NCBI GenBank assembly: GCA_019426215.1
Contig: CM033400.1
Coordinates: 25,652,568 to 25,716,567, forward strand
Direction: 5' to 3'
DNA: 64,000 nucleotides
Source of the DNA: Buddleja alternifolia
Taxonomy: Eukaryota > Streptophyta > Magnoliopsida > Lamiales > Scrophulariaceae
The translations under genes and the position numbers were made by a program. Under the pieces are notes generated by a model, which searched no databases, was not told the origin of the DNA, and saw only the letters and a list, made by a program, of their open reading frames with translations. This document shows, piece by piece, positions 1-12,700 of this stretch. Positions within the stretch are counted from its first letter, which is position 1, and every line of letters starts with the position of its first letter.

Positions 1-580
1 TTAATGCACCTTAATTGCATAAGACATATGTTAAGGTTACCATGGCTATGTGTTTCGCGTGAAAAACAGACTAGAATAAGGAAGGATTTCGAGTAGACGA
101 TCCCTGCCTCGCGATAATTTCAACTTAGAATTATCTATCGACCCCTACCTAAATAGGCTATCGGTGGTCCTACGTCTTAAACGAAAAGTTGATTAAATGT
201 ATTCGAACTTCTCTTCATCTTCTTCGAGTGGACCGCAACGATTGAAACTCAAGTCAAGTGTACAAATCATCTCTCCGATACTTAAATCTGGATAAAAAGA
301 CAATTTATATCTCCGTGAAAGTTTTCAATTCTGAAAAGATTACAGATAACTACAGATACATGCTTCGCAGCCGCATCCCAGCAGTTCTCGATAAGCAATT
401 ATTACATTTATTCTACGGCTACTCCTAATTTACGCTAAAAGTTACTCCTACATTACGCTATGAACTACTTCTAAGGCTAGGGCTAATTCTAAGAAAAATA
501 AAATGTAGAAGTTTTTCTTTTGATGATCTTGTGATGTCTTCATGTCTCTGTCCGTGGCTTGTATATATATTGGTCTTTGA

Positions 581-707
581 GGAACCCACGTTCCTTTCCT
601 TCGGGAACCGCCTTCAACTGCTCTTTCAAATATTTTGAAGGAACCCACGTTCCTTTTCTTCGGGAACCGCCTTCAACCGTCTTTAGCCGCTCTTTCAAAT
701 ATTTTTG
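581..707. repeat. Imperfect tandem duplication, units of about 59 and 68 bp
   Basis: Two adjacent copies begin with GGAACCCACGTTCCTTT at 581 and 640 and end in a CTTTCAAATATTTT-like stretch. The second copy carries about 9 extra bases. Each unit contains the palindrome GGAACCCACGTTCC-like core. No function is evident. Confidence 0.75.
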
Positions 708-794
708 AATTTAGCGCGTCTTTGCAGATTATTGGCTATTTTATTTCTTCGGATTCGATTCTTGGAAATAAACATCTAGGGACTTTCTTTCTGT

Positions 795-803
795 TATATA
801 TAT

Positions 804-841
<38 letters not shown>
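795..841. repeat. TA/CA compound microsatellite
   Basis: A run of TA, then about ten CA units, then TA again. It is a plain simple-sequence repeat. Confidence 0.95.
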
Positions 842-944
842 CAAAGAACTTTATTAACATTTTGGTATGTGGTGGGGCAAAAAGGTGTTGAATTATATAA
901 TAAAATATAGTGGTTCAAGTGGGGTATGTTTTGAATGGCACATT

Positions 945-1075
945 GCTCGAGCATGAATTTCTTTGCTGCTTGAACATGAATTTCTTTGCTACTTGAGCAC
1001 TTGCTCGAGCTGAAACTGAGCAACCTGCTCGAGTTGGAGCGCTTCGAGCACTTGACTCGAGCTGCCATTTTCTGT
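945..1075. repeat. Cluster of TGCTCGAGC-like units
   Basis: Short repeats built around CTCGAG or CTTGAGC (for example TTGCTCGAGC and CACTTGCTCGAGCTG) recur about seven times, with a repeated ATGAATTTCTTTGCT spacer. No coding potential or known family was recognised. Confidence 0.5.
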
Positions 1076-1857
1076 GGACCCAATTTCATTCTTTTCGAAT
1101 TTCTATAATTTGGGTTATTTGGACTTTGTAATTCGACAACCCAAATTATTTTATAGTGTAAACACTATGTTTCTAAAATGTTTTTTATACTTTTTGAATT
1201 TTTCTGAAAGTTGACCCATTTTTAATAAACACACATTTCCAAAATCACTTTTAATATTTTCTATATAACTAACTACTTATCTATTGATTCATTTATTACA
1301 TCATACTATCTCTCATCAATAATTACGTACTTCATATTATTTTTTTCTATCTTATTTTACTACATTTTTTAAATCTTGCAGTCATTATAAAAGTGACTAA
1401 CTTAATCATTTTACACATGATATATCAACAATCACAATTAATTTGACATATTTTACTAATTCAAACCATTTTCTAAAAAATAACCAAACACAATCGATAT
1501 CAAATTATTTTTACATGAAATATTGTCGTATGTGTTTCCCAAGAAATATCCAATTTCTCATACATCTCTTCAATTTCAGCCCTCGATAGCGCATGCTTCT
1601 CTTTCAGTATTTTTTTCATGGGTGCCTTACTTGTCCTAGCTTCGTCACCCAGTTGCAAACAACTCGCCACTTTTTCTTCCGAACAAGCTTTTGATTCTTC
1701 TACGGGATCCTTTTGTAGGATTGTTTCTTACGGCTCAGGTTCGTGAGACAACCTTCGGGGGGGGGGGTTGGTTGCTGGTGCCAAATGCACCTGAGAATGT
1801 TGGGTGTAATCAAAATTTGTGCCATGAACTTCTTCAACGTATTTTCTCCATGCTCCT

Positions 1858-2835
1858 TGATAAGTCTATATTTTACATAGTTTTACGCCCCATTTTATTA
1901 TGATTTGATCGATACTTTGATCACTTTTTATCCCTCATAATGTTTTAATTCGTATTTATTTTATTTTATAGGATAAAACTTGATTTAAGCATGAAATATG
2001 AGAAAAGAGAACCAAATTAAGATTGAAATTGAAGAGAGAAACAAAAGAAGATAGCCAACGAAGGATTTTACACAACGTTGCTAAAGAAAAGGGATTTTAG
2101 TCACCTTAGAAGCCAAATCAGATTTAGGTATATCTCCAACTTTGTAGAGCTATGTCTTAGCTTCATGTACCAACTTGAATCACATCAATCCAACATCGGG
2201 AGAGATATTATGGTCTGAAAAGTGCGAAACTACAAATGTTGAAACACGACCAAGGTCCAAAAAGTCGGAACCAACTTTGGCCGAGGAACACCGCAGTCTG
2301 GACTGCGGTTCGATTTTCTGGGTTCTAATTTAATAATCCGCCATTTTTACACTTTTGGAGGATATTTTTCCGCTACTAAAAGGACTTTTCTTGTACTCCA
2401 AAACCCAAGGAAGACACCCCAAGTCCCAGTGAAACTTGAAGAGGCAAAAATCATCATTTAAGCTTGGAATCACGCTTTGTGATAGGAAGTTCTTCAATTC
2501 CCCCTTTTGGAATAGTTCTTAGTTATGTCTTTCAGGGATTTTGATTTTCTATTTATTACAATTATGAACTAAGCACTTTTGATAAGATTATGTGAAAACT
2601 TTGTTATATTTTGTGTTTATGAGCTCATAGTTTTCGGATTAATCACATTCTTATTACATGTTTGACTTTTGTGCTTAATGTTTGCATATGCTTGATCACT
2701 ATGTATTTGATTTAATGTTTTGTCTTAAGACGAGAGGTTGATGAAGGTAGATCGAAAATTAAACATCATAACTTAAAAATTGACTAGAGATTGATTTAAT
2801 TTCATTGTGTGACTTTGCTAATTTCTCTCTAACCA
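1858..2835 (+). mobile_element. LTR fragment of a Tat/Athila-type Ty3/gypsy element
   Basis: It begins TGATAAGTCTATATTTTACA. The next kilobase matches, in reverse orientation, the solo LTR at 35404-36914: the GCCCCATTTTATTATGATTTG block, the ATCCCTCATAATG block, the rosette of aligned blocks around GATCACTATGTATTTGA, and GACTAGAGATTGATT. The match fades near 2835, before the LTR 3' end seen in the other copy, so this copy is truncated. TGATA-starting LTRs of this length also occur at 11356 and 38367. Lineage assignment is by LTR features only. Confidence 0.55.
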
Positions 2836-2982
2836 ATTTTCATGAACACTCTAACCAAATAAAATTGTTTATTTTCTATGTATAATTGCTGTAACTAGTA
2901 TGGGCCACCCCTCGAATTTCTTAATATTTTTTTGGGTATATTGGTTTCTACTATAATGTTGGTATGAAAACACTAAATATAA

Positions 2983-3332
2983 GGGATAATAGCAGACACC
3001 CCGCTCAGTTATTGGGTGATGTGCACTTTGCCCCCTCAGATATTGAAATATGCACTTTACCCCCTCACTTATCATAAAATGTGCACTTACCCCTTTCGGG
3101 CAGATCGGGCAGAAAAAATACAAAGGAATTTTCCTTACGTTGCTGCCCGGATTTGAATTTTCCTTTGTATTTTTTTGCCCCAAACTGCCCGAAGGGGGTA
3201 AATGCACATTTTATGATAAGTGAGGGGGTAAAGTGCACATTTCAACATCTGAGGGGGCAAAGTGCACATTTCAATATCTGAGGGGGCAAAGTGCACATCA
3301 CCCAATAACTGAGGGGTGTATGCTATTATCCC
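2983..3332. mobile_element. Tourist-like (PIF/Harbinger) MITE
   Basis: This 350 bp element is almost entirely an inverted repeat. The left end reads GGGATAATAGC and the right end is its complement. Inner arms repeat the GTGCACTTTGCCCCCTCA unit, with two copies on the left and three on the right. It is flanked by TAA on both sides (2980-2982 and 3333-3335). A 3 bp TAA duplication with GGG termini is typical of PIF/Harbinger Tourist MITEs. Open frames on both strands arise from the repeat itself. A 2 bp TA duplication (Stowaway type) is a less likely reading. Confidence 0.75.
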
Positions 3333-3335
3333 TAA

Positions 3336-4299
3336 TCTTTTCTTGGTTACATTATTAATATTCTATTTGTTTTATAATCTTCATCTACGTGGAATATGCA
3401 TATTGCAAAGGGAGATACTTAGACAAATCCCCTCTCCCTCCAAAGCGGACCAACCCTTCAACAAGAGACTCGTGGCCATCCCTAATAAACTATGCTACCA
3501 TCGTAATCGTGAATGATACATGATCTACACTCTCTAGATCTATGCATTTTTTCTGCACTTCTCATTTATTTAAAGTAAAAAATTCTTTAACTTTTAAATC
3601 AATATTTGATTAGAGTTGCAAGTTCATCGTGCTCTGTTCAATGACCTGGCTTCTCTTAAGGAGTTAGGTCGACATTTTGATTCCTCAAATTCGGTCTTTG
3701 ATTATTTTTAACATGTCAAGGACAAATGCACTCATTCAACAATTCAACGATCATTTCATAAAAACATCATTCCAGAAGGAGAGCGAGTTGTCAACATTCG
3801 AAAGAACAAAAATACCATCTTGCTCCAAAGATAGATTTTGGCCACATCAGATAAACTTCTCGGTCTCTAATCTAAAGCTCCACATCAAATCAAATGGGAG
3901 CTTTTATTTTAACGGATCGAATATAATTAACTAACAAGCTATATTAAGCGTGAAAAGGTTGTTTCTTCAAGTTTAGTTTTCAATTAGCAAATATAAGAAA
4001 ATATAACTTGGAATGATAAAAACAATTACTTGGTTTTTTAGATTGAAAAAGAATCAAACACATTCAATTAGCTCACTGGTTTTTAAGATTAAAAAAGAAT
4101 CAAACACATCCAATTAGCTCACTTACACTACAATATCGTTATATCATCATAGGTTAAGAAGTTAAAATCTGCATATGCACTGAAAATGCAATTTGCATAA
4201 TTGTTTGGCCTCCTTTGTAATATCCAAATTGGGCTTCTTCTTCTTTTTTTTTTTACAAAATCGCTCTGAGAAATCTAAAAATTCAAGTTTTTATCATAA
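3336..4299. other. Unassigned intergenic DNA
   Basis: No gene or family was recognised apart from a short tandem duplication near 4032-4122. An 85-codon frame at 3677-3934 has biased but not protein-like composition. Confidence 0.5.
4032..4122. repeat. 46 bp tandem duplication
   Basis: Two adjacent copies, from 4032 and 4078, share GAATCAAACACAT, then CAATTAGCTCACT, with four or five differences. Confidence 0.8.
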
Positions 4300-4308
4300 T
4301 TAATTTTA

Positions 4309-5496
4309 GGGCAAAATTATTTTAGCCCCCCTCTACTATAGACGCTCCATCAAATACCCCCTTCTACCCCTAAAACCTTCAAACATCCCCCTCGACTATA
4401 TTATAATACATCAACCACCCCACTAGATATATTGATAGACAAAAATACCCTTGATTTATGTAAAATCATAAATTCATTTTCCATCCATCTATAATAATCT
4501 ACAACACTTTGCCCCCTTGCAATTAATTTCAGTGTAATTTGACTCCAAAATTGATTTAATGCTAAATTCGTTAAATAAATTAATCTTCAATACATATGAT
4601 ATATAATAAACAGTAAAATATGATTGTAGCATTATGAATATGACTTATTAAACCTAAATAAATCTCACATAAATGTTTATGATCACTATTAATATATTAT
4701 TTTCTTTTATATATACTAATTCTTGAATTTTATTTTAAATAACTATCGATGATCCATGTTATTCATTGTTAGTTTTTAATATCACTAATCAATTTTTTAA
4801 GTATTATATTACTTATTAAGATAAAGTGAAAACCTATTCATATTGTCCTTTTATTATATAACATGCACACAACTTTTAACGTTAAATAGTGATAAATTCT
4901 TCTATTTTTTTCGTCTTTCTTTAATTGGTATAATTGATACTACTATGTGAATAAGACGTGCATACATAGTTCAAGATATATCAAATGAAATATTAAATGC
5001 AACTAAATTAGAAAGCACAAAATAACATGAATGTTTTCTAATATCTTAATGCAACTCATCAAAAGAAAAAAAGAAGAGTAAACTTATTAAATTCTTTCTA
5101 AAGGAAAAACACATAATAAATTAATTAAGTAAATTTACATGAAATCATTTAAAATGTATTCTTTATTCTTTCTACATTATAGCAACCATATGTACTTATG
5201 TATTTAATTTATAATTAATTCAAAGATTTTCTATTTAATAAAATTATTTTTAAATAAAATTTGGGATCAAATTAATTAATATTTAGTCATAAATGTGGCA
5301 AAGTAATAGATAGATTGTACTAGATGGGTTCTAAGTGATTTTAACATTTTCAATTAAGGGAATTTTTGTCTATTAATGTGTTTAAAGGGTGTAGATGTAC
5401 TTTGATGCAGTAGAGAATGGGTATTTAAAGGTATTAGGAGTAGAGGGAACTATTTGATAGTGTATCATAGTAGAAGGGGGCAAAATGAATTTTGCC
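4309..5496. mobile_element. Non-autonomous MULE-type DNA transposon
   Basis: The element is 1188 bp with long imperfect terminal inverted repeats. The left end starts GGGCAAAATTATTTTAGCCC and the right end complements to GGCAAAATTCATTTTGCCC. Similarity continues inward through CTACTATAG, the CCCCTTC/ACCC blocks and GTCTATTAATG. The 9 bp TTAATTTTA directly flanks both ends (4300-4308 and 5497-5505). A 9 bp duplication with long inverted repeats is the Mutator-like signature. The interior is very AT-rich with no coding frame, so it depends on a transposase supplied elsewhere. Confidence 0.8.
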
Positions 5497-5750
5497 TTAA
5501 TTTTACGATAAATTCTTCTATGTAATAACTTAGTAAAACTCAGTCGAAGTGGGTTAGCGAAGATATTCAAACTCAAATATATAAAAGTAGAATTAATGAC
5601 TAGTTTTTACGTTATTATGGAGTATGGAATAATGTTCAAATGGCCGGTGAGAATGGAACATATCATAATGAGATTATTCTATCCACAATGAAATATTAAT
5701 TAAAACAAAAATAAACGCGTGACCGAAAGATTGAATTAATAATTTATCCA

Positions 5751-5951
5751 CCAAGACCTGTTGGTCTAGTGGTATCCACCTCCCACTTTATGTGAGAGGT
5801 TTTGGGTTTGAATCCAGCTGCCACAAGTTGTGGCTCTTCCCTCCTTTATGGAGCTAGATAGAGTCTTTATGGCTCAAAATTATAATTATCAACCCGAGTT
5901 TACCGAGTTAGATATATAGGGTATTCGCCTCCCTCTTGAATTAAAAAAAAT
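5751..5951 (+). mobile_element. tRNA-derived SINE
   Basis: About 200 bp. A box A-like TGGTCTAGTGG lies near 5763 and a box B-like GGTTTGAATCC near 5803. The spacing matches an internal Pol III promoter of a tRNA-derived head. The 3' end is A-rich after TTGAATT. A perfect 16 bp target-site duplication, ATTAATAATTTATCCA, flanks it at 5735-5750 and 5952-5967. It is non-coding and would be mobilised by LINE machinery. Confidence 0.9.
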
Positions 5952-5967
5952 ATTAATAATTTATCCA

Positions 5968-7013
5968 TTTACTGTCTAATAAATTTTCGTACAAGATTAT
6001 TACCCGAAGGTCCCTATCATATTTAATAGTATCTGAAATCCATTACCGTTACAAATTATCAAAAAAAATAAAAATCCATTACCATTATAGAACATTAAAT
6101 AATTTTACCAAAAACCAACTTTATTGCAATTTTAATAGATAAAAAAGTATGATTAACCTAAAATAATAGCTAAACTTTTGTTTTGGGCCCTTAAGAAAAA
6201 TTTGTGTTCACACCATCATTAGATAGTAAAGTACAAATATGCGAAGAGAAAACGTTGACGAATAAATAAACTTGATTAAGACATGAGTGCACATATGATT
6301 AGGACATGAGTGCTTATTAATATATAATTTTGTGATTAATATATATAGTGAACATGTATTTCATGACATGCATCAAAATATTTTAATTAATTGAATCATA
6401 AAAAGGCCTCAAATTGAAACATCTTTTAAAAGGTGAATGCTTTTCCACTAAAGTTGAATGCGAAAAAAGAAAAGCATGGGGAAGGCATTAATATTCAGTG
6501 TCGTTCCTTTTGGAATTACAATATAATAATTGCACCATCATCAGCAGCACATATTCTTCTTCCAACTTCAGTTGCTTTCAATAGGCTTGTCACATTTGTT
6601 AAAACAAATCATTACAATTTTATTTTTTTTATGAAAAATTGCCCATATCTAGAAGTTTACATGTTTGTTAATGTTTTCAAATTTCATTTTCTCGTTCTTA
6701 GTGCATCTTAAAAATTCACATTACAAATCATTTTTATTCAATAAACATTGATTCAAATTACTTTTTTAATTTCTCCTATGACTCTTTATGAAATACTGAA
6801 TCCATCACTTCACACAATTATCTTTTAATAATCATTTAGTCCATGCAATATTTTTCTCTTTCATATCTTACAATTTATGATTTATATTCCAATAAATGAA
6901 TATATTAACAAAATGATCATACATCTACCAGCCATTTTTTATTTGATATATTTTACAATTTTCAACTATATTCTAAACATAAACATACACATCACTTATC
7001 TTATTATTTTTAC
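5968..7013. other. Unassigned AT-rich DNA
   Basis: No gene, repeat unit or element end was recognised. A 92-codon frame at 6433-6711 shows no domain-like sequence. Confidence 0.5.
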
Positions 7014-7021
7014 ATGAATAC

Positions 7022-7867
7022 CATGGTTCGGTGTTCGTCGCGAAGACCACCGTTCCAGTTCCATGGCACCGTCGCGGAACGGTCGCGGACGTTCCACAAT
7101 TTTTTTGCTTAAATTGCTCAAAAATTATAAAAAAAATCCTAAAAAACTTATAATTAGTAAATATTGTATTGAATGTCTATCTTTCTTAATTGGAAGATTT
7201 TGAACAACAAATGCTAATAAAACGAAATGTCAGGATTCATCAAACAACAACATAGTAAGGGAAATCTTACAAACAACACAATATTGTAGGAAGCAAAAAT
7301 GTAAAAAACATTCTTAGCATAAATTGAATAAAATCCATGAGCATATATCATCTCTCACATAAAAGTAAAAGACACATAAATTGAACGTATTTTGTAAAAT
7401 AAGACTTACAAAGCAAAAAAGCAAAAAATAGAAAAATTGTTTCATATCTCAATAAGCTTTATCACAACACGGAGAAAACAATAAACAACTTCAAAGCCCA
7501 GATCTTGAAAACCCCATCAATCAGAAGCTTTTAACAACAGATCTCTCTACAAGAACCCTAAAAAAGCATCACTCAAAAAACCCACATTTCAAAAACACCA
7601 AAAATCAAATCTTTACTGATAAAAACATCAAAAATGGCAAATTTGAGTGATTTCCTATCTGGGTTTACACCGTGTTTTGAACACACGCCCGTTCCAGCCG
7701 TTCCGGCGCCGTTAAATCGCCGGAACGGCCGCGTCGGAGCCTTGTCCAGTCCGTCTCGCCGTTTTTCAGCCGTTCCATCACGTTCCAAGTACAAAAACGA
7801 GTTGACCTGGAACTTTGGCACGCCTAGAGCCGTTCCCACCGCTATAGCGCCATTCCGGCGAACCATG
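7022..7867. mobile_element. Non-autonomous hAT-like element
   Basis: Short terminal inverted repeats CATGGTTCG and CGAACCATG bound 846 bp. The 8 bp ATGAATAC flanks both ends (7014-7021 and 7868-7875). An 8 bp duplication with a CA...TG end fits the hAT superfamily. Both subterminal zones are GC-rich and full of CGTTCC and CCGGAACGG motifs, while the middle is AT-rich. Overlapping frames on both strands (7573-7866 and 7634-7912) are by-products of the CGTTCC motifs. No transposase is present. Confidence 0.65.
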
Positions 7868-8260
7868 ATGAATACCCGTAATACATATTCTCTGAAAATT
7901 TCAAAATTTTAACTCAAAAATATAAACAAATATAGCCTAAAAATCTTACCAGTGTGAAAATTGGCATGAATAGAACACACTCCATTATTAGACAAGGGTC
8001 TTAAATCAAGTCTGTGTCCATATAAAAACCTTTTTTTAGAAAAAGTGTCTTGAGGATTAACTCGAGAAGAAAAGAAGTTTAAGTTTATTTTTGGCGGAGT
8101 TAAAAATGCAACAGAAAAGGGGATAAATTTGAAAGTAGGATGCCGATACGTGGCCTTATTTTTGGTGGGATTTGTGAATTATGCTCGTTGAGTAATCCTT
8201 TGTCTAATCTATCAGACACGCTCTGACTGAAGTATTAACCCAGTAAATTAAACATAAGAA

Positions 8261-8450
8261 TGGGCTGCAAACAACTCATTTGATAATTTCTTCTCAGATA
8301 ATTGTGGGTTCGAATTCCTCTGCGGATGTGAGGGTAGTATTGGGTGAGCGATCTGTAAATATTTAGTAAGCGACTACATCTCAAAGACATGCTCTGGACC
8401 ATAGTAGATAACCGAACGATCCTACCCAAACTTTTAAAAAATAAAAATAA
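8261..8450 (+). mobile_element. Probable tRNA-derived SINE
   Basis: A clear box B-like GGGTTCGAATTCC lies near 8307 and a weak box A-like CAACTCATTTGATA about 40 bp before it. The unit ends in an A-rich tail (AAAAAATAAAAATAAAAAAA). Flanks share only GGGCT (about 8254 and 8459), so the target-site duplication is short or decayed. It is a different family from the SINE at 5751. Confidence 0.5.
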
Positions 8451-8451
8451 A

Positions 8452-9229
8452 AAAATGTTGGGCTATATTTACTATCCAAACTTTTGACATTGTCACTTAA
8501 TATTCTTTAACAATCTGTAGTGAAATTAAAGCTCTCTTTACTCTCAAGTTGGAAGTGACCATGGTGTCTGCTCTGATGAATTGATTGCATGGACTTCATT
8601 CATCTTCCTCTGTCTCAATTTGAATTTTCTTGTTTGAAATCCGTGCGCTAAGTTGAATTCGAGTACAGTTTAACTTTATAAGTATTTGTAGGCCCCGTGT
8701 GGTCATGATTATTAAAAAAAACTTTATAAATACGTATAATGGCATATGAAATGCATGACTGAATTTTTTTTGTTTATTGTTCACTCTTTTCATAATTGCC
8801 TGTGGCAACATGTTGTGAAAAACAAACTACCAAAAAAACCAAAAAACAAATTGGTAAATAGCCAAATTCAACCAGAATAATTCCGTTCTGTGTATTCAAT
8901 ATGGTATATTAGCATACTGTTCTGTTTGCTTTTACCGAAAACACCCCTTACAAATTAATGACCGCAAGGGGTAAGGAGGTACTGCGAACATGGAGTCTAT
9001 CTAACCTCAAGAGGTATTTTACTTAGTAAATTTTATACACATTGACTGATTGTTCCTTTGACTGTTAATAGCGTTTCAAGAGACACATTCAAGTGCTCAT
9101 AGCACCCCCCTTGTTTTTACTAAGATAATATATTTTTCATGAATGAATGCTTGCACTTTCTGCCCATAAATTTGGGACTAATATTCTACTAGAGGCGATA
9201 AGCAAAATCTAATACTCACGACTCCACTT
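8452..9229. other. Unassigned DNA, possibly start of the Tat remnant
   Basis: No gene is visible. The composition becomes less AT-rich after about 8940, and the Tat-type element to the right may begin there, but no left boundary or LTR was found. Confidence 0.35.
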
Positions 9230-9710
9230 GAGGTTAATTAGGGTGGCACCGTAAAAGTCCCCCGAGCTTTCAAATACTCGAAAGAGGATGAGCTACCCCA
9301 TAATCCCTCTGGTAATATCGAGAAAGGTTGAGGACCTATAGAAGGTCTCCCCACTCCCCTTAAGGTTTTGGAATGAGATTATACAAACTAAACGAACTTG
9401 AGGTGACCACGCCCTCGTCAGCGATTCTCACTAAGGATGCCCCTCATTGGCACCTAACATCGGCCTCCCGTAACTTCCAGGAATGGGGGGCACCGGTGAT
9501 CACAATGAATTAGTTGATGACTAATCAATAAGGCACAATGTGCAACGAAATAAACACCCTGATATCAAGTGTCGATTATGCACTACTTAGCTACTCACTC
9601 CCAAACATGGTCAACATATTAGGGAGTAGGGGGCCAAGTGGTAGTAGATATGATAAGGCATAAAAACTCACAGCGAATCATAAGGAAAGTTTAAAAATTA
9701 GTTGCATGAA

Positions 9711-12700
9711 CTACAAACAAACAAGGTCTTGGAGACTACAAATTGAACCAAAAGACCATCTAAAAATTAAACCAGCTATACTACGCATAGAACTAGCTAC
9801 CACGAGGGGGGGGGGGGGGGCGCCGTGTCTCCTGGCGGGGGGCGTACCATCCTCATCACTATTGTCTGCTACCCCCTCGTAAACCCATAAGAAATCGTTC
9901 GGGGGATAACGACCACTTTCCCGAAGCACACGAAGGCATTGACGAACCGTCTTTCCCATAAACCTAATGGCAAGGTTGCGTGCCTGATTGTTGCACTCAT
10001 TAGAAAATTCGGAGCTGGCCATGAACTCGTTCACCACTGTTTCTTCAGCGTCATCCAAAAAATTTTTGCCGGCTGAGGAGCATAGGAAGTTCGATCACTC
10101 GAGGCCTCCTTTTCAAGGTCCTTAATCGTGGCCTTATACTTTGCTTCCCATTCCTGAGCTGCAGCCTCCACCAGAGGGCATTTGGAAAGAAGTTTGTAAT
10201 TTTCTTTGAACAATCTTCCAGCTTCTTCTCAAAATGCTCATATATCTGATAGAGGTGATGAGACAACTGGATCAGTTGAAATGACAAGAAGAAGGGATTT
10301 CAAAAAAGAGGGTCGCTCGTTATAAATGACAAAGTAAAAATACGATATCACAGTCAAACTCACCCGACCATCGCTGGCAGAAATTTCCTCGTCCATGTGA
10401 TCAGCCGGCAGCATGTGCAAACGCTGAGAATCATAGGTGGTCACAGCTGGCTTCACCAACTTCCAAGGGGTGATCACGTCATCTGTGTCTTAGAAGGACT
10501 AAACGGTGGGGTCGCGATTCGACCCAAAGGTCAATAGCCCTTTTCCCCGACCAGGGGTGCCCCGACTGGCTGGAGAAGCATGTCGATTATGCTTCGGGAG
10601 AGGGGGAGCATGAATGTAGGCAAGCTCGGAAGAGTGGCCCGCTTCATAGGTGTCTTCCCCTTGGTACCCTTTGAAGAATGCCCCATAGAAGGGCCTTGGG
10701 GACCCTTAGTGGTAATCCCTACATCAGCGCATCAAAGTCCAAAGAAACTGCCTCGTTGGCAGTGGGTGAGGGAGATAACACCTTCTGGGCAACGCTTTTT
10801 CCTTTTGAGGGCTGCCCCGAACCTAAAACAAGTTACCCCAACAAGTAAGTTCGAGAGTTTGATTCTTGTTACCGCTCACGAACATATACAAATCAAAGGC
10901 AATTAGTATAATACCAAGGTATGGAGAAAGAAAATTACCTCTGCAGTATACCTCCCGAATGTCATACCTAGTCTTGAACAGCCCTGTTTCCAGAAAGTCC
11001 AAGCGTAACTGCTCATGAGTGTTTGTAATCTTCTGGTAGACAACTTTATCACACCACCACTTGGGGGAAAGAATGGACAAGGTCTGGACGGGGATGTAAA
11101 AGAACTTGGTCTTCCAATTTCCATTAGAGCTTGATTTTCTTTCTAGAAATCGGTAGGGGGTGTCGGGTAGAAATGCAGGAACGGACCCTCCGAACTCATC
11201 CAAACGTTAAACAAGGCCTGGAAGGCCTCAAGGCTCGCGGTCAATCCAAAATACCTAAAGCGTCGAGTGAAGCCCTCGAATTGGGAAGCTGTTAGGCGAG
11301 AGCTGGCTGACACACACCTAATAGTGAGTCAGTATCATTCCCAACAAGGGGTCGCTGATAGGGTGTGAATTTACATGTTTAAGAGCCTCATATTTATTGG
11401 ATTTGTATTGGTTTATGCATGATTTATACCACATTTGCGTTTAATTTGTGTGTTTATCGAGTAAAGGTGGAAAATCACTACAATAGAGGAATAACGCGCG
11501 CAAATACAGAATTTATGTATATTTTGATGTCGAATTTGAGGAAGTTTCCTTCAACAAAGTTGTAGATCTCTTTGTTAGCTTCACTTGGCAACTTGAATCA
11601 TCCACATCGGAGGTCCGTGGAGAAAGTTATGAAGGAAACACGATTGCTGCGCTGAAAACCAAGAAAACGGTTCAGACTTTCGGCTTACCACGCCCAAGCG
11701 CCCTTCCAACCACGCCCAGGCGCATCTGACATCCAGTTCCGAGGATTTGCTTCGCACTCCGCCCCTAGGCGCCATCATATCCACGCCTGGGCGCGGATTT
11801 CGTAACACTTGACACGGTTGAGCGCACAATTTGTACATTTAGAGACCGAATTGGACAAAGTTTCCTTCAACAAAGTTGTAGCCCTATGTCTTAGCTACAC
11901 GTGGGAACTTGAATCATCCAAATCAGAGGTCTGTGGAAAGATTTATGAAGGAAATACGATTTCTGCGCAGAAAAAGAAGAAAACTGCCCAGACTTCGCAA
12001 AACCGCGCCTAGGCGCCAAAATACCCACGCCTGGGCGCCGCGTCGTCCGGAATTTGATTACTTTTAGCCAAAAGTTCAGCATCTTTTGTGGGGGAGAATG
12101 TTTAAAGCCAAAATGTTAGCACATGTGTTGAGGGGGTGTCATAAGTGTGTTTCTTGGTAGATTTACTTTATGGAATTTTATACTACACACTTTAGAGTAA
12201 TGGAGGACACAAGAGAGGAACAACACATGGGAGGAAGAAGAATCTACACCTATAAAGCTAATCATCTCTTGCATTCATTCTTTATCAATGAAATTGGAGA
12301 GGGGGGCAGCCCCTAATCTGATTTCACCATCATTCATCACCATTCTTTATCATTGAGAGAGAGGGGAAAACTAGAGGAAGGAAAAGAGCTTGGGGATTGA
12401 AGGCTCAATTTCAAGATCCATCATCATTCACCATTTAGGGAGTTTTTAAGAGCTTTTCATTTCATTTATGTCTATGAATATTCCTCTTATGTCTTTTATG
12501 CTTTCAATTATGAACTAAATTCGTAAGACTAGGGCCATGTAAGGCCAAATTGTGATTTATGTTTATAATAGATGATTGTTGAGGTTATTCTTATATTGTT
12601 ATGTGATGTGAATTGATGTTCTACTTATCTTGCATATACTTGATCACTATATGTTAGAATCTTATGCCTAGGTGAATATTTCGGGAGAAAATTGACTTAA

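Larger units (their letters stand above)
1..1857. other. Unassigned AT-rich DNA
   Basis: No convincing gene was found. The short open frames here are not protein-like. The stretch holds a tandem duplication near 581-707, a TA/CA microsatellite near 795-841, a cluster of CTCGAG-bearing units near 945-1075, and a run of about ten G near 1757-1766. Confidence 0.5.

Noticed and set aside
2869..3281. Frames of 112 and 66 codons on both strands
   Set aside because: They are produced by the inverted repeat of the Tourist-like MITE.
5763..5820. Possible tRNA gene
   Set aside because: Box A and B are present, but no cloverleaf acceptor stem is seen, and the unit has an A-rich tail and a 16 bp duplication; it is a SINE.
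7573..7912. Frames of 97 and 92 codons on opposite strands
   Set aside because: They overlap within the GC-rich end of the hAT-like element and mirror each other.
10580..10906. 108-codon plus frame
   Set aside because: It is the shadow of the antisense ORF remnant on minus.
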